Shown: positions 24,337 through 32,631 of the stretch, piece after piece
Layout of the letters: each line of letters opens with the position of its first letter
How positions within the stretch are numbered: position 1 is the first letter of the stretch
The notes under the pieces: model-generated
The model's database searches: none
Told to the model about the DNA's origin: nothing
What the model saw: the letters and a program-made list of their open reading frames with translations, nothing else
Position numbers and translations under genes: made by a program
DNA from: Actinomadura litoris
GTDB lineage: Bacteria > Actinomycetota > Actinomycetes > Streptosporangiales > Streptosporangiaceae
Reading direction: 5' to 3'
NCBI RefSeq assembly: GCF_009733595.1
Contig: NZ_WOFH01000004.1
Coordinates: forward strand, 434,001-498,000
DNA: 64,000 nt

Positions 24337-25155
24337 TCAGCAGCGGGACTTGATGAATTCCAGAAGGTCGGTGTTGAGCTCGTCCTTGTGGGTGAAGTAG
24401 ATGCCGTGGCTGGCGGTCGGGTACTCCTTGTAGTCCGCGTCGGGGATCAGCTCGGCGGTGCGGCGGCCGGTGACCTCGATCCGTGCGGAGGAGTCGAGCG
24501 TCCCGTGGACGACCAGGGCGGGGATGGAGAGCTTCCGCAGGTCGTCCCGGTGGTCCTCGTGGAAGGCCGAGGCGAACAGCTCGGCGGTCGCCCACGGCGA
24601 GGCCGACAGGCACTGGGCGATGGTGTGCTCGACCATGGCCGGTGACACCTCGTTGAGGTGGGTGGCGAACCAGAGCTGGGCCTGCCGGGCGAACCACTTG
24701 GGACGATCGGCGCGGAACGCCTGCAGGATGGCCAGCAGCGCCGCTTCCGGAACGCCTCCGGGGTTGTCGTCGGTCAGCTTGAGGAAGGGCAGGACGGCCG
24801 AGACGAACGCGGCGCCGGCGACGCGGTCCTCCCCGTGCCGGGCCAGGTAGCGGGCGACCTCGGCGCCGCCCATCGAGTGCCCGACCAGGATGACGTCGTT
24901 CAGGTCGAGGTGCTCCAGGAGCACTGCGAGATCGTCGGCGCTGGTGGTGAGGTCGTACCCGGTCGAGGGCCGGTCGGAGCGACCGTGACCGCGGCGGTCC
25001 AGCGTCACGCAGCGGTAGCCGTGCTCGACCAGAAAGGGGATCTGGTACTCCCACATGTCGCTGTGCAGAACCCAGCTCGCCAGCAGCACGATCGGCCGCC
25101 CCTGCCCGTGGTCCTCGTACGCCAGACGAGTGCCGTCGTTCGCCTCGATGAACAT
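24337..25155 (-). CDS. Alpha/beta hydrolase, non-haem chloroperoxidase-like
   Basis: 272-aa single-domain hydrolase. The nucleophile is in VGHSMGGAE, the acid in VVHGTLDSSA, the His in TASHGIYFTH. The oxyanion region is LLASWVLHSDMWEYQ. This arrangement is that of cofactor-free haloperoxidases and related esterases; the natural substrate cannot be read from sequence. GAGGAG lies six bases before the ATG. Confidence 0.9.
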   Translation of the reverse strand: MFIEANDGTRLAYEDHGQGRPIVLLASWVLHSDMWEYQIPFLVEHGYRCVTLDRRGHGRSDRPSTGYDLTTSADDLAVLLEHLDLNDVILVGHSMGGAEVARYLARHGEDRVAGAAFVSAVLPFLKLTDDNPGGVPEAALLAILQAFRADRPKWFARQAQLWFATHLNEVSPAMVEHTIAQCLSASPWATAELFASAFHEDHRDDLRKLSIPALVVHGTLDSSARIEVTGRRTAELIPDADYKEYPTASHGIYFTHKDELNTDLLEFIKSRC

Positions 25156-25243
25156 TGCCGCTCCTCAGCTCGATGTGTTCATCGTGTCCGAAGGGGTGAA
25201 CGGGGGCGATTACGTACGGGGTAATGCCCGTCCCTACGAGGCG

Positions 25244-26122
25244 TCAGTCCAGGGTGATCTCGAAGGCGCGGAGGCGGCTCGGGGCGGCGGTGACGTCGAT
25301 GGCGGTGATCGTGGAGTCGGCGAAGGTGAACCGGATGACCACGCAGAGCCGGCCGAGCGGTGCCATGACCAGCGCCGGGCGGCCGTCGACGAGGGCCGGG
25401 GCGGTGAAGCGGGCGCGGGGGGCCGAGGCGAGGGCGCTCTTGGCCACGACCAGGGCGCCCTGGAGGGTGAGGGGCCCGGCGGCGCCGGTGGCCTCCGGGT
25501 CGGCGCGCAGCTCGACCTGGGGATCGAGCAGCCTCAGCAGCGCCTCGAAGTCCCCGGTCCGGGTGGCCGTGAGGTACGCCTCGACCGCCTGACGGCGGCG
25601 GGCCGCGTCCGCGGTCTTCGTCCCGGTGCCGCCCCGGATCTTCGCGCGGGCCCGGCTGGCGAGCTGCCGGACCGCGGCGGGGTCGCGCTCCATCATGTGC
25701 GCGATGTCGCCGAACGCCACGTCGAACATGTCGTGCAGGACGAACGCGACCCGCTCCGCCGGGCTCAGCCGGTCGAGGACGACCAGCAGCGCCAGCCCGA
25801 TCGAGTCGGCCAGCTCGGCCTCCTCCTGCGGGACGCGGTCGTGGTCGGCCGCGCCGAGCCAGTCGGTGGTGAAGCTCTCCAGCGACTCCTCGCGCCGGGT
25901 CCGCCGCGCCCGGAGCAGGTTGAGGCAGACCCGGGTGACCACCGTGGTCAGCCAGGCCGGCAGGTTCCGCACCTGCGCCAGGTCGGCGCGGTCGTACCGC
26001 AGCCAGGCCTCCTGGACCGCGTCGTCGGCCTCGGTGGCGGAGCCGAGCATCCGGTAGGCCAGTGCCCGCAGCCGGGGGCGCTCGGCCTCGAAGCCGGCCG
26101 GCGCCGAAGAATCTTGGGTCAC
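25244..26122 (-). CDS. ECF41-type RNA polymerase sigma factor with SnoaL-like C-terminal domain
   Basis: 292-aa extracytoplasmic-function sigma factor. Sigma2 covers about 10-75 (LAYRMLGSATEADDAVQEAW) and sigma4 about 110-165 (LDRLSPAERVAFVLHDMF, then QLASRARAKIRG). The remaining 120 residues form a SnoaL-like domain (VEAYLTATRTGDFEALLRLL) that replaces the anti-sigma factor as in ECF41/SigJ proteins and tunes activity. The GTG at 26122 follows AGGAA. The divergent NAD(P)-binding gene is the kind of partner (oxidoreductase/epimerase) typically linked to ECF41. A TGTCACG-like element (26125-26131) may belong to an ECF41 promoter, but the spacing to a -10 is not ideal. Confidence 0.92.
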   Translation of the reverse strand: MTQDSSAPAGFEAERPRLRALAYRMLGSATEADDAVQEAWLRYDRADLAQVRNLPAWLTTVVTRVCLNLLRARRTRREESLESFTTDWLGAADHDRVPQEEAELADSIGLALLVVLDRLSPAERVAFVLHDMFDVAFGDIAHMMERDPAAVRQLASRARAKIRGGTGTKTADAARRRQAVEAYLTATRTGDFEALLRLLDPQVELRADPEATGAAGPLTLQGALVVAKSALASAPRARFTAPALVDGRPALVMAPLGRLCVVIRFTFADSTITAIDVTAAPSRLRAFEITLD

Positions 26123-26195
26123 CGTGTCACGTTCCTGCGTGGGGCCGGGTCGTAGCCCTGTTACACCGTCAACCTACAAGAGGGAGATACGGGCG

Positions 26196-26969
26196 ATGAC
26201 CTCCACCATCCTGGTCACCGGGGGTACGGGGCTGCTGGGCGCGCAGGTGGTTCCGCTCCTGCGGCGGGCCGGGCACACGGTCCGAGTGCTGAGCCGGCAC
26301 GACCGCGGCCCCGAGGACGGCGTGCGATACGTGGCGGTCGACCTCATGACCGGCGAGGGCCTGGACGCGGCGCTCGACGGCGTGCGGACCGTGCTGCATC
26401 TCGCCGGAGGCCCCAAGGGCGATGACGTCAGCACCCGCAACCTGGTCCAAGCCGCCCGGCGCGCCGGCTCCGTGGACCACCTGGTGCTGATCTCGGTCGT
26501 CGGCGCCGACGCCGTGCCGATCGGCTACTTCGCACGCAAGGCGGCGGCGGAGGCCATCGTGGCCGCCTCCGGCATCCCGTACACGATCCTGCGTGCCGCG
26601 CAGTTCCACGAGCTGGCGCTGAAGACGGTGCGGGCGATGGCCAAGGCGCCGGTCCTGCCGGCGCCCGGCGGGGTCCGCTGGCAGCCGGTCGCGTCCGGCG
26701 ATGTGGCGGCCCGGCTGGCCGAGCTCACCCTGGGCGCTCCGGCGGGGCGCGTCTCCGACCTGGTCGGGCCGCGCGTCTACACCCTGGAGGAGCTCCAGCG
26801 CGGCTACCTCGCCGCGGTGGGCAGGCGCCGGATGAGGCTCCCGATCCGCGTCCCCGGCAAGATCGGCAAAGCCTACCGGTCGGGAGTCAACCTCAGCCTG
26901 GACGCATCCGTCGGCACCCGCACCTGGGAGGAGTTCCTGACCGCTCAGACCACCGGCTCCCAGCGGTGA
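26196..26969 (+). CDS. NAD(P)-binding oxidoreductase, NmrA/atypical SDR
   Basis: 257-aa Rossmann protein of the atypical short-chain dehydrogenase group. The dinucleotide-binding loop is ILVTGGTGLLGAQVV at the N-terminus. The usual Tyr/Lys region is weak (YFARKAAAEAIVAASGIPYT), common for NmrA-like members. It is divergent from the ECF41 sigma factor and is its most likely target and signalling partner, since ECF41 genes are usually next to a carboxymuconolactone decarboxylase, oxidoreductase or epimerase gene. The substrate is unknown. Confidence 0.87.
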   Translation: MTSTILVTGGTGLLGAQVVPLLRRAGHTVRVLSRHDRGPEDGVRYVAVDLMTGEGLDAALDGVRTVLHLAGGPKGDDVSTRNLVQAARRAGSVDHLVLISVVGADAVPIGYFARKAAAEAIVAASGIPYTILRAAQFHELALKTVRAMAKAPVLPAPGGVRWQPVASGDVAARLAELTLGAPAGRVSDLVGPRVYTLEELQRGYLAAVGRRRMRLPIRVPGKIGKAYRSGVNLSLDASVGTRTWEEFLTAQTTGSQR

Positions 26970-26979
26970 GGGCGAGGAC

Positions 26980-27004
26980 GGGCGCCCTGACGGTCAGGGC
27001 GCCC
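26980..27004 (+). terminator. Perfect hairpin after the oxidoreductase gene
   Basis: GGGCGCCCTGA and TCAGGGCGCCC form an 11-bp perfect stem with a three-base loop, ten bases after the stop codon. Confidence 0.85.
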
Positions 27005-27170
27005 AGCGGGAAGGTGATGTGGTCCATGCGCCCCCACCTTCGGGACGACCGTAGGCCGCGCGGGCGAACCGGTCCTGGGCCGCCTTGGGGGCCCCGGCGT
27101 CCGGAAAGGACGCGTAGAACGAAGAGGACGGGTAGGGGAGGACACAAGATTTCGCAAAGGAGGAATGAAC

Positions 27171-28673
27171 GTGACGGCCCATGTGGAGGTCGAACGCAAA
27201 TACAAGGTCGGCGGCGGTTACAGCCTTCCGGACCTGCGGGAGGTGACCGGGCTGAGCACGGCGGCCGAACCCCGCACCCTCACCCTCACCGCCCGCTACT
27301 ACGACACCGCCGACCTGCGGCTGGCGCGCCGCGGCATCACCCTGCGGCGCCGTACGGGCGGCACCGACGACGGCTGGCACCTCAAACTCCCCAGGGCCAA
27401 GGGCGGGCGCGACGAGATCCAGGCGCCGGCCGGGGAGGCCGCGAGCCCGCCACCCGCCGAACTGGCCGGCCTGCTCCTCGCCCACACCCGCGGCCTCCCG
27501 CTGGTGGCGGTGGCCGAGATCCGCACCGACCGCACCGAGCGCGAGCTGCTCGACCGGGGCGGCACGGTGCTGGCCCAGCTCGTCGACGACAGGGTCACCG
27601 GCGTCCGGCTGGAGCCGCGCGAGGAGGGCGTGGTCACCTGGCGTGAACTGGAGGTGGAACTCGTCGACGGAGAGGAGGACGTGCTCGACGCCGTCGGCGA
27701 GCACCTGACCGGTTCGGGCGCGCAGGCGAGCCAGGAGTCGAACAAGCTGTCGATCGTGCTGGGCGTCGCTCCCGCGCCGGACGGCTACTCCGGCGAGATG
27801 CGCAGCACGGTCCAGGTGATGTCCGCCTATCTCAGCGCACAGGCCGCGCGCATGCTGGCCTACGACCCCCGCGTACGGCTCGCCGACCACGACGACGACT
27901 CGGTGCACAAGATGCGCACCTCGATCCGCCGGTTCCGGAGCATCCTGCGCACCCACCGCACGATCCTCGACCGCTCGCGCGTCAAGCCTCTGGACGCCGA
28001 ACTCACGTGGCTGTCCGACGCGCTCGGCGAGGTCCGCGACCTGGAGGTGCTCCAGGCACGGTTCCGCGCCCAGCTCGCCGGCCTGCCGGGAGGCCGCTCC
28101 GAGCCGGGCTGGTTGCTGGATATGCGCCACCAGGAGCTGCAGGCCCGAGAGCGGCTGCGCGGCGTCCTGCGCAGCCAGCGCTATCTGGCCCTGCTGGACC
28201 GCATCGACGCGATGGTCACCGACCCGCCCGTCCGCCGCAAGGCGCACAAGGCGGCGCGCAAGCAGCAGCGGAAGATCGTGGCCAGGACCCGGCGCAGGAT
28301 GACCGACGCCTACCGCGAAGCGGGGAAGGCGCCGCGGGGCGAGGACCGGGACGCCGCCCTCCACAAGACCCGCAAGGCCGCCAAGCGGCTCCGCCACACC
28401 GCCGAGGCGGCGAAGCCCGTCCTCGGCAAGCGGGCCGCCAAGATCGCCCGGCGTGCCGAGAAGCTGCAGGACGTCCTCGGCGACAACCAGGACAGGATCG
28501 TCGCCGCCGGCCGTCTGGAGCGGATGGCCCCGGAGCCCGGCGGCGCCTCCGACGCCTCCGACGCCTACACGCTGGGGGCGCTGACCACGCTCCAGCGCTA
28601 CGACGACCCGCTGACCGACCTCCCCTCGACCTGGCGGAAGGCGGCCGACCCCAAACTGGTCAAGCGCCTGTAG
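27171..28673 (+). CDS. CYTH-CHAD domain protein
   Basis: About 500 aa with two domains. The CYTH tunnel fold (residues 1-205) starts with the metal/triphosphate motif VEVERKYKV (ExExK) and has GITLRRRTGGTDDGWHLKLP. The CHAD helical bundle (about 215-500) holds the histidine motifs SVHKMRTSIRRFRSILRTH and LHKTRKAAKRLRHTAEAA, which bind inorganic polyphosphate in characterised members. Triphosphatase or polyphosphate binding is therefore likely. I favour the GTG at 27171, seven bases after AAGGAGG, over the ATG at 27165 that touches the ribosome-binding site. Confidence 0.92.
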   Translation: MTAHVEVERKYKVGGGYSLPDLREVTGLSTAAEPRTLTLTARYYDTADLRLARRGITLRRRTGGTDDGWHLKLPRAKGGRDEIQAPAGEAASPPPAELAGLLLAHTRGLPLVAVAEIRTDRTERELLDRGGTVLAQLVDDRVTGVRLEPREEGVVTWRELEVELVDGEEDVLDAVGEHLTGSGAQASQESNKLSIVLGVAPAPDGYSGEMRSTVQVMSAYLSAQAARMLAYDPRVRLADHDDDSVHKMRTSIRRFRSILRTHRTILDRSRVKPLDAELTWLSDALGEVRDLEVLQARFRAQLAGLPGGRSEPGWLLDMRHQELQARERLRGVLRSQRYLALLDRIDAMVTDPPVRRKAHKAARKQQRKIVARTRRRMTDAYREAGKAPRGEDRDAALHKTRKAAKRLRHTAEAAKPVLGKRAAKIARRAEKLQDVLGDNQDRIVAAGRLERMAPEPGGASDASDAYTLGALTTLQRYDDPLTDLPSTWRKAADPKLVKRL

Positions 28674-28843
28674 CGGGCACCGTTCACCCTCCTGCCGCGG
28701 CGACGGCGCCCGAATCGGCGTTGGACGCGATTTCGGTCGCGCCGATGAGTTTCGTGCGGAGCCGTGGTCGATACGGCTGGACCCACCGACGGCGGCGGGC
28801 CTGTGCTGGGATCCAGCGCGTGAGGAAGCACATGGAGGCAGTG

Positions 28844-30100
28844 ATGAGCGGCGACGACTCCAAGCAGGAGCACACCGTCCCGAGGGTGCTGGTGGCGGGG
28901 GCGAGCGTCGCGGGTCCCGCACTGGCCCACTGGCTGCGCCGGCGGGGGGCCGAGGTGACCGTGGTGGAGCGGGCTCCCGAACTGCGTCCCGGCGGGCAGG
29001 CGGTGGACGCGCGCGGGGTCGCCAGGGAGGTCATCGGGCGCATGGGGCTGGACGCGGCGGTGCGCGCGGCGTGCACCGACACCGCCGGCGCGCACACCGT
29101 GGACGCGGACGGGCAGGTGCTGGAGACCTTCCGCGCCGACGACGACGGCGGCGACGGGTTCATAGCGGACATCGAGATCCTGCGCGGGGACCTGTCCCAG
29201 GTGCTCTACGACGACACCCGCGAGGGCGTCGAGTACATCTTCGGCGACCGGATCGCCGGGCTCGCCCAGGACGCGGACGGGGTCGACGTGGTCTTCGCGG
29301 GCGGCGACCGGCGGCGCTTCGACCTGGTGGTCGGGGCCGACGGACTGCACTCGGAGCTGCGGGCGATGGTCTTCGGGCCGCACGAGCGGTTCCTCCGCCA
29401 CCTCGGGCACGTGCTGGCCTTCTACAGTGTGCCCAACGAGTTCGGGCTGGACCGCTGGCTCCTCGAACACCAGGACCAGGGGTCCGGGCGGTCGGTCCTC
29501 CTGCGGCCCATCCAGGACGCCACCCGGGCGATGGCCATGTTCTACCTCGCCGCGGCCGACTTCGACGTCGACCACCGCGACATCGCGGCGCAGAAGGCCC
29601 TGCTGCGTGAGCGGATGGCGGGCCTGGGCTGGTCGGCCCCGGACGTCCTCGCGCACCTGGACGACACCCCGGACTTCTACCTCGACCAGGTCGCCCAGGT
29701 GGTGATGGACCGCTGGTCGAGCGGACGGGTGGTGCTGCTGGGGGACGCGGCGTTCAGCTCCTCGCCGATGTCCGGGCAGGGCACCGGGCTGGCCCTGGTC
29801 GGCGCCTACGTCCTGGCCGGAGAGCTGGCCGCCGCCGGGTGGGACCCCGGCGCCGGCGCCGCCCGCTACGAGTCGCGGATGCGCCCGTTCGTCGAGGCCA
29901 ACCAGGAGATCGGCCGGTTGAACGCCCGCACCCGCGACGTCCCCGGGCCGGACGCCGAGCCGCTCCCCGACTTCACCGGCGAATGGTTCATGGAGCTGGT
30001 CGGCCGCGCGATCAACGGCATCGAACTGCCCGACTACGCCGGGGTGCCGGACTCCGCGGCCCCGGCCGGACCGCCGGTCACCTCGCCGGCCGGGCCGTAG
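28844..30100 (+). CDS. FAD-dependent aromatic-type monooxygenase
   Basis: 418-aa PHBH-fold flavin monooxygenase. The FAD/NAD motif is VLVAGASVAGPALAHWLRRR, with Glu at the second strand (VVERAPELRPGGQAVD). The DG motif is VVGADGLHSELR and the GD motif LLGDAAFSSSPMSGQG. These place it with TetX-like and polyketide-tailoring hydroxylases; no biosynthetic genes surround it, so the substrate is open. The ATG at 28844 is five bases after GGAGG; an ATG at 28832 lies upstream of that site. The 170 bp ahead of it hold no other gene and no promoter I can defend. Confidence 0.9.
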   Translation: MSGDDSKQEHTVPRVLVAGASVAGPALAHWLRRRGAEVTVVERAPELRPGGQAVDARGVAREVIGRMGLDAAVRAACTDTAGAHTVDADGQVLETFRADDDGGDGFIADIEILRGDLSQVLYDDTREGVEYIFGDRIAGLAQDADGVDVVFAGGDRRRFDLVVGADGLHSELRAMVFGPHERFLRHLGHVLAFYSVPNEFGLDRWLLEHQDQGSGRSVLLRPIQDATRAMAMFYLAAADFDVDHRDIAAQKALLRERMAGLGWSAPDVLAHLDDTPDFYLDQVAQVVMDRWSSGRVVLLGDAAFSSSPMSGQGTGLALVGAYVLAGELAAAGWDPGAGAARYESRMRPFVEANQEIGRLNARTRDVPGPDAEPLPDFTGEWFMELVGRAINGIELPDYAGVPDSAAPAGPPVTSPAGP

Positions 30101-30188
30101 GCGACACCTGACGTGCCGAGGGCGACCGCGCTTCACTGGTCGGCACTCGCGAGGCCGGTCGAAGCGGGCGCCCGCGTGCCGTCGGGGG

Positions 30189-30782
30189 TCAACGCTCCAC
30201 CCGGTAGTGCAGGTGGGTCACGCCCGGGGCGGGCAGGGCTTGAACGAGGGTGAGGCGGATGTGGCCGGGCAGCTCCTGGAAGAGGCGCCGGCCCGCGCCC
30301 AGCAGCACCGGCACCTGATGGACGACGATCTCGTCGACCAGTCCCGCGGCCAGGGCGGTGGTGAGCACGCCGCCTCCCATCAGGCCGACGTCGCGGTCGC
30401 CGGCGGCCTCGCGGGCGGCGGCGACCGCGTCCTCGATCGAGGTCGCGAACCGCTGCGCCGGCGTCGCCCCGGCGGGCGCGGGGCGATGGCTGAGGACGAC
30501 CAGGGGGGCCGTGGGATGGGGGCTGCCGCCACCCCAGCCTCGGGCGTCGTCGTAGCTGTTGCGGCCCGCCACCACCGCGCCGACGCGCTCGGCGAACGGG
30601 TCGATGAAGTCGCGGGTGGTCTCCGACAGCCGGAACTCGGGCACGACGCGGCTGCGCGCCTCGCCGTTCCAGTACCAGTCGTGCAGGACGGCGCCGTCCC
30701 CGAGACCGCGCCCCGGTGCGGGGCCGTCGCCGGTGATGAAGCCGTCGACGGAGACGGCCATGTCGCACAGAAGCTTCGTCAT
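30189..30782 (-). CDS. Dihydrofolate reductase-like (RibD C-terminal domain) protein
   Basis: 197-aa reductase of the RibD-C/DHFR superfamily. It begins with LLCDMAVSVDGFITGDG and contains VGAVVAGRNSYDDARGW, DVGLMGGGVLTTALAAG (NADPH-binding Gly run) and VDEIVVHQVPVLLGAGRRLF. These proteins are often called YwjB/YyaP-like; the substrate is not known and it is unlikely to be the folate enzyme. It is the last gene of an ArsR-SRPBCC-reductase operon, a set that recurs in actinobacteria. Confidence 0.9.
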   Translation of the reverse strand: MTKLLCDMAVSVDGFITGDGPAPGRGLGDGAVLHDWYWNGEARSRVVPEFRLSETTRDFIDPFAERVGAVVAGRNSYDDARGWGGGSPHPTAPLVVLSHRPAPAGATPAQRFATSIEDAVAAAREAAGDRDVGLMGGGVLTTALAAGLVDEIVVHQVPVLLGAGRRLFQELPGHIRLTLVQALPAPGVTHLHYRVER

Positions 30783-30853
30783 GGTGATCGTTCGCTTTCT
30801 GGGTGTCCGGTGGGGAGGAGCACGTCGTCGGCTTCGCGGTCAAGGCGGAGCGG

Positions 30854-31318
30854 TCATCGGGCCAGCAGGTGCTCCAGGCGCGCCATCGAGTCGCGGACGC
30901 CGTGCTCCATACCGCTTTCGATCATGGCGTCGCGGGCCTCCACGGACCCGTGGACCGCGTGGATGTGCATGCGGGTGCGGTCGCCCAGGTTCGCGAAGGT
31001 GAGCGTCTCCAGGCTGACCTCGTCGGGACGGCCGTCGTACTGGAAGGTCTGCACGATCCGCTCGTCGGCCACCACGGCGTGGAACACGCCGTGGAAACGG
31101 TGCTCCCCGCCCCCGCCGCGGTGGATGTAGGAGTAGCGGCCTCCCGGTCTCACCTCGTACTCGACGACCTCCGTCGTCATCGTGGAGGACCCGAGCCACC
31201 GCGGGATGAGCTCGGGGTCGGTCAGGGCGCGGAACACCAGGCCGGCGGGCGCGTCGAACTCCCGGACGGTGTCGATGAACGGGGTCCCGGGCCGGGCGGT
31301 GATCGTCGTCTCGTTCAC
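30854..31318 (-). CDS. SRPBCC / AHSA1-domain protein
   Basis: 154-aa START-like (SRPBCC) protein. It begins the fold with FIDTVREFDAPAGLVFRAL, continues with the AHSA1 pattern DPELIPRWLGSS, and ends in a long helix (GMEHGVRDSMARLEHLLA). Such proteins bind a hydrophobic ligand and are often controlled by the adjacent ArsR regulator. The GTG at 31318 overlaps the ArsR stop codon (GTGA), so the pair is co-translated. Confidence 0.9.
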   Translation of the reverse strand: MNETTITARPGTPFIDTVREFDAPAGLVFRALTDPELIPRWLGSSTMTTEVVEYEVRPGGRYSYIHRGGGGEHRFHGVFHAVVADERIVQTFQYDGRPDEVSLETLTFANLGDRTRMHIHAVHGSVEARDAMIESGMEHGVRDSMARLEHLLAR

Positions 31319-31659
31319 TTGTCCTGCTCCTTCATGTCCTCCAGCACCATGTCCAGGCGGCGGTGGCGCTGTTCGACGGCCAGCCGGTAGGCGTCGATCC
31401 AGGCGGTCAGCTCCTCCAGGGCGGCCGCGTTCAGATGGCACGGCCGCCGCTGCGCGTCCCGGCTGCGAGTGATCAGGCCGGCCGCCTCCAGCACCTGGAC
31501 GTGCCGCGAGACCGCCTGCTTGGTGATGGCGAACGGCTCGGCCAGTTCGTTGACGGTCGCGTCCCCCCGCGAGAGTCGCGCGACCAGCGCCCGCCGTACG
31601 GGATCCCCCAGCGCGGTGAACGCCCGGTCAAGCCGCTCATCACGGTCGTCAACACTCAT
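31315..31659 (-). CDS. ArsR-family winged-helix repressor
   Basis: 114-aa regulator with the winged HTH at about 15-90 (ALGDPVRRALVARLSRG, then FAITKQAVSRHVQVLEAAGL). It lacks the metal-site cysteines of ArsR/SmtB, so it probably senses something other than metal or uses phase/ligand control. I choose the ATG at 31659; a TTG three codons upstream (31668) is inside the repeat that looks like its operator. First gene of the operon. Confidence 0.9.
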   Translation of the reverse strand: MSVDDRDERLDRAFTALGDPVRRALVARLSRGDATVNELAEPFAITKQAVSRHVQVLEAAGLITRSRDAQRRPCHLNAAALEELTAWIDAYRLAVEQRHRRLDMVLEDMKEQDK

Positions 31660-31664
31660 GTTGT

Positions 31665-31686
31665 TCAACCAATCGCTTTATCAACC
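31665..31686. promoter_or_regulatory. Candidate ArsR operator (direct repeat)
   Basis: TCAACC occurs at 31665 and again at 31681, each followed by a similar AT-containing stretch (AATCG and GATGCG), in a locally AT-rich patch just before the arsR start. This is where an autoregulatory site would be expected. Confidence 0.4.
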
Positions 31687-31823
31687 GATGCGTTGAATAT
31701 AGGGGCCGCGCCGCCCGGCGGTCAACCCCGGCCTTGTCCGGGCCCGGTGGTCCACGACCGCGGTCCGTGTAACCCGGCCGCCTATTACCAGCAGAGGTCC
31801 TGCCCGGTCGAAGGAGGCACGAA

Positions 31824-32558
31824 GTGAGACGCAAGCTCATCGGTGTTGCCGTGGCGCTCGCCATGACCGCCACGGCCATGCCCGGTCCGGCCCAGGCGGC
31901 CACCCCCAAGGAGGCGAGCCCCACGGCCGCGCCCAACGCCGACCCCGCGACCGTCGCCGCGGCGATCAAGGCCGCGTACGACGCGTACAAGTCCTTCCTC
32001 GGCGGCGGCTCATCGGCGGCGGCCACCGCCCAGATCATCGCCGCGATCAAGACGGCCGAGCGCGACATCATCAACCACATCGACGCCATCGCCGCCGCCG
32101 ACGCGCGCGCCTGCGCGCGCAGCGCCGTGCTCAACTTCCCCGACTTCGACAATCTGACCCCGGACAACAAGCAGTACTTCGCGCTGAGCGCGACCTCCTG
32201 CATCACCCAGATCGACAGCCTGCTGTCCACGGTGACCAGCGGTGCGGCCAAGGACCAGCTCGGCTTCTCGGTCAACGCCGTCGGCCCCATCGCGCTCATG
32301 GCGCGCAGCAAGGCCGGCCTGCACAACGACACCCTCGTGCCACTCCTCCGCGAGGCCAACCAGAAGGTCAGCACCGGCCTGACGCCCAGATGCGTCAACC
32401 TGTACGACGCCGACTCCCACCTCAGGCGGTGGTTCTGCACGGCCTACAACGGCTATCGGATGGACGCGGCCACCCTGCCGGATGCCCAGAGCCTGGCGAT
32501 GGTGGACACCAGTTGGGACATCGCCAAAGACACGCTGACCCAGCTCGCGAGCATGTGA
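31824..32558 (+). CDS. Secreted protein of unknown function
   Basis: 244 aa, no family recognised. A Sec signal peptide (VRRKLIGVAVALAMTATAM, cleavage near AQA) precedes an Ala/Pro linker (about 30-45). The rest is a mainly helical domain rich in Ala, Ile and Asp (IIAAIKTAERDIINHIDAIA). Four Cys (in ACARSA, SCITQ, RCVNLY, WFCTAY) could make two disulfides outside the cell. GTG start seven bases after AAGGAGG. A small stem (GAGGGC/GCCCTC, 32557-32574) at the stop codon may end transcription. No neighbour hints at its job. Confidence 0.75.
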   Translation: MRRKLIGVAVALAMTATAMPGPAQAATPKEASPTAAPNADPATVAAAIKAAYDAYKSFLGGGSSAAATAQIIAAIKTAERDIINHIDAIAAADARACARSAVLNFPDFDNLTPDNKQYFALSATSCITQIDSLLSTVTSGAAKDQLGFSVNAVGPIALMARSKAGLHNDTLVPLLREANQKVSTGLTPRCVNLYDADSHLRRWFCTAYNGYRMDAATLPDAQSLAMVDTSWDIAKDTLTQLASM

Positions 32559-32631
32559 GGGCGCGCGAGCCCTCGACGACCCAGGCCGTATCCCAGGGAG
32601 GGCGGCCGGCCTGTCGCTCAGCTGCGATCGG

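Noticed and set aside
26125..26165. Confident ECF41 promoter in the sigma factor-oxidoreductase gap
   Set aside because: TGTCACG and TGTTACA look right for the -35, but no -10 at the expected spacing is convincing.
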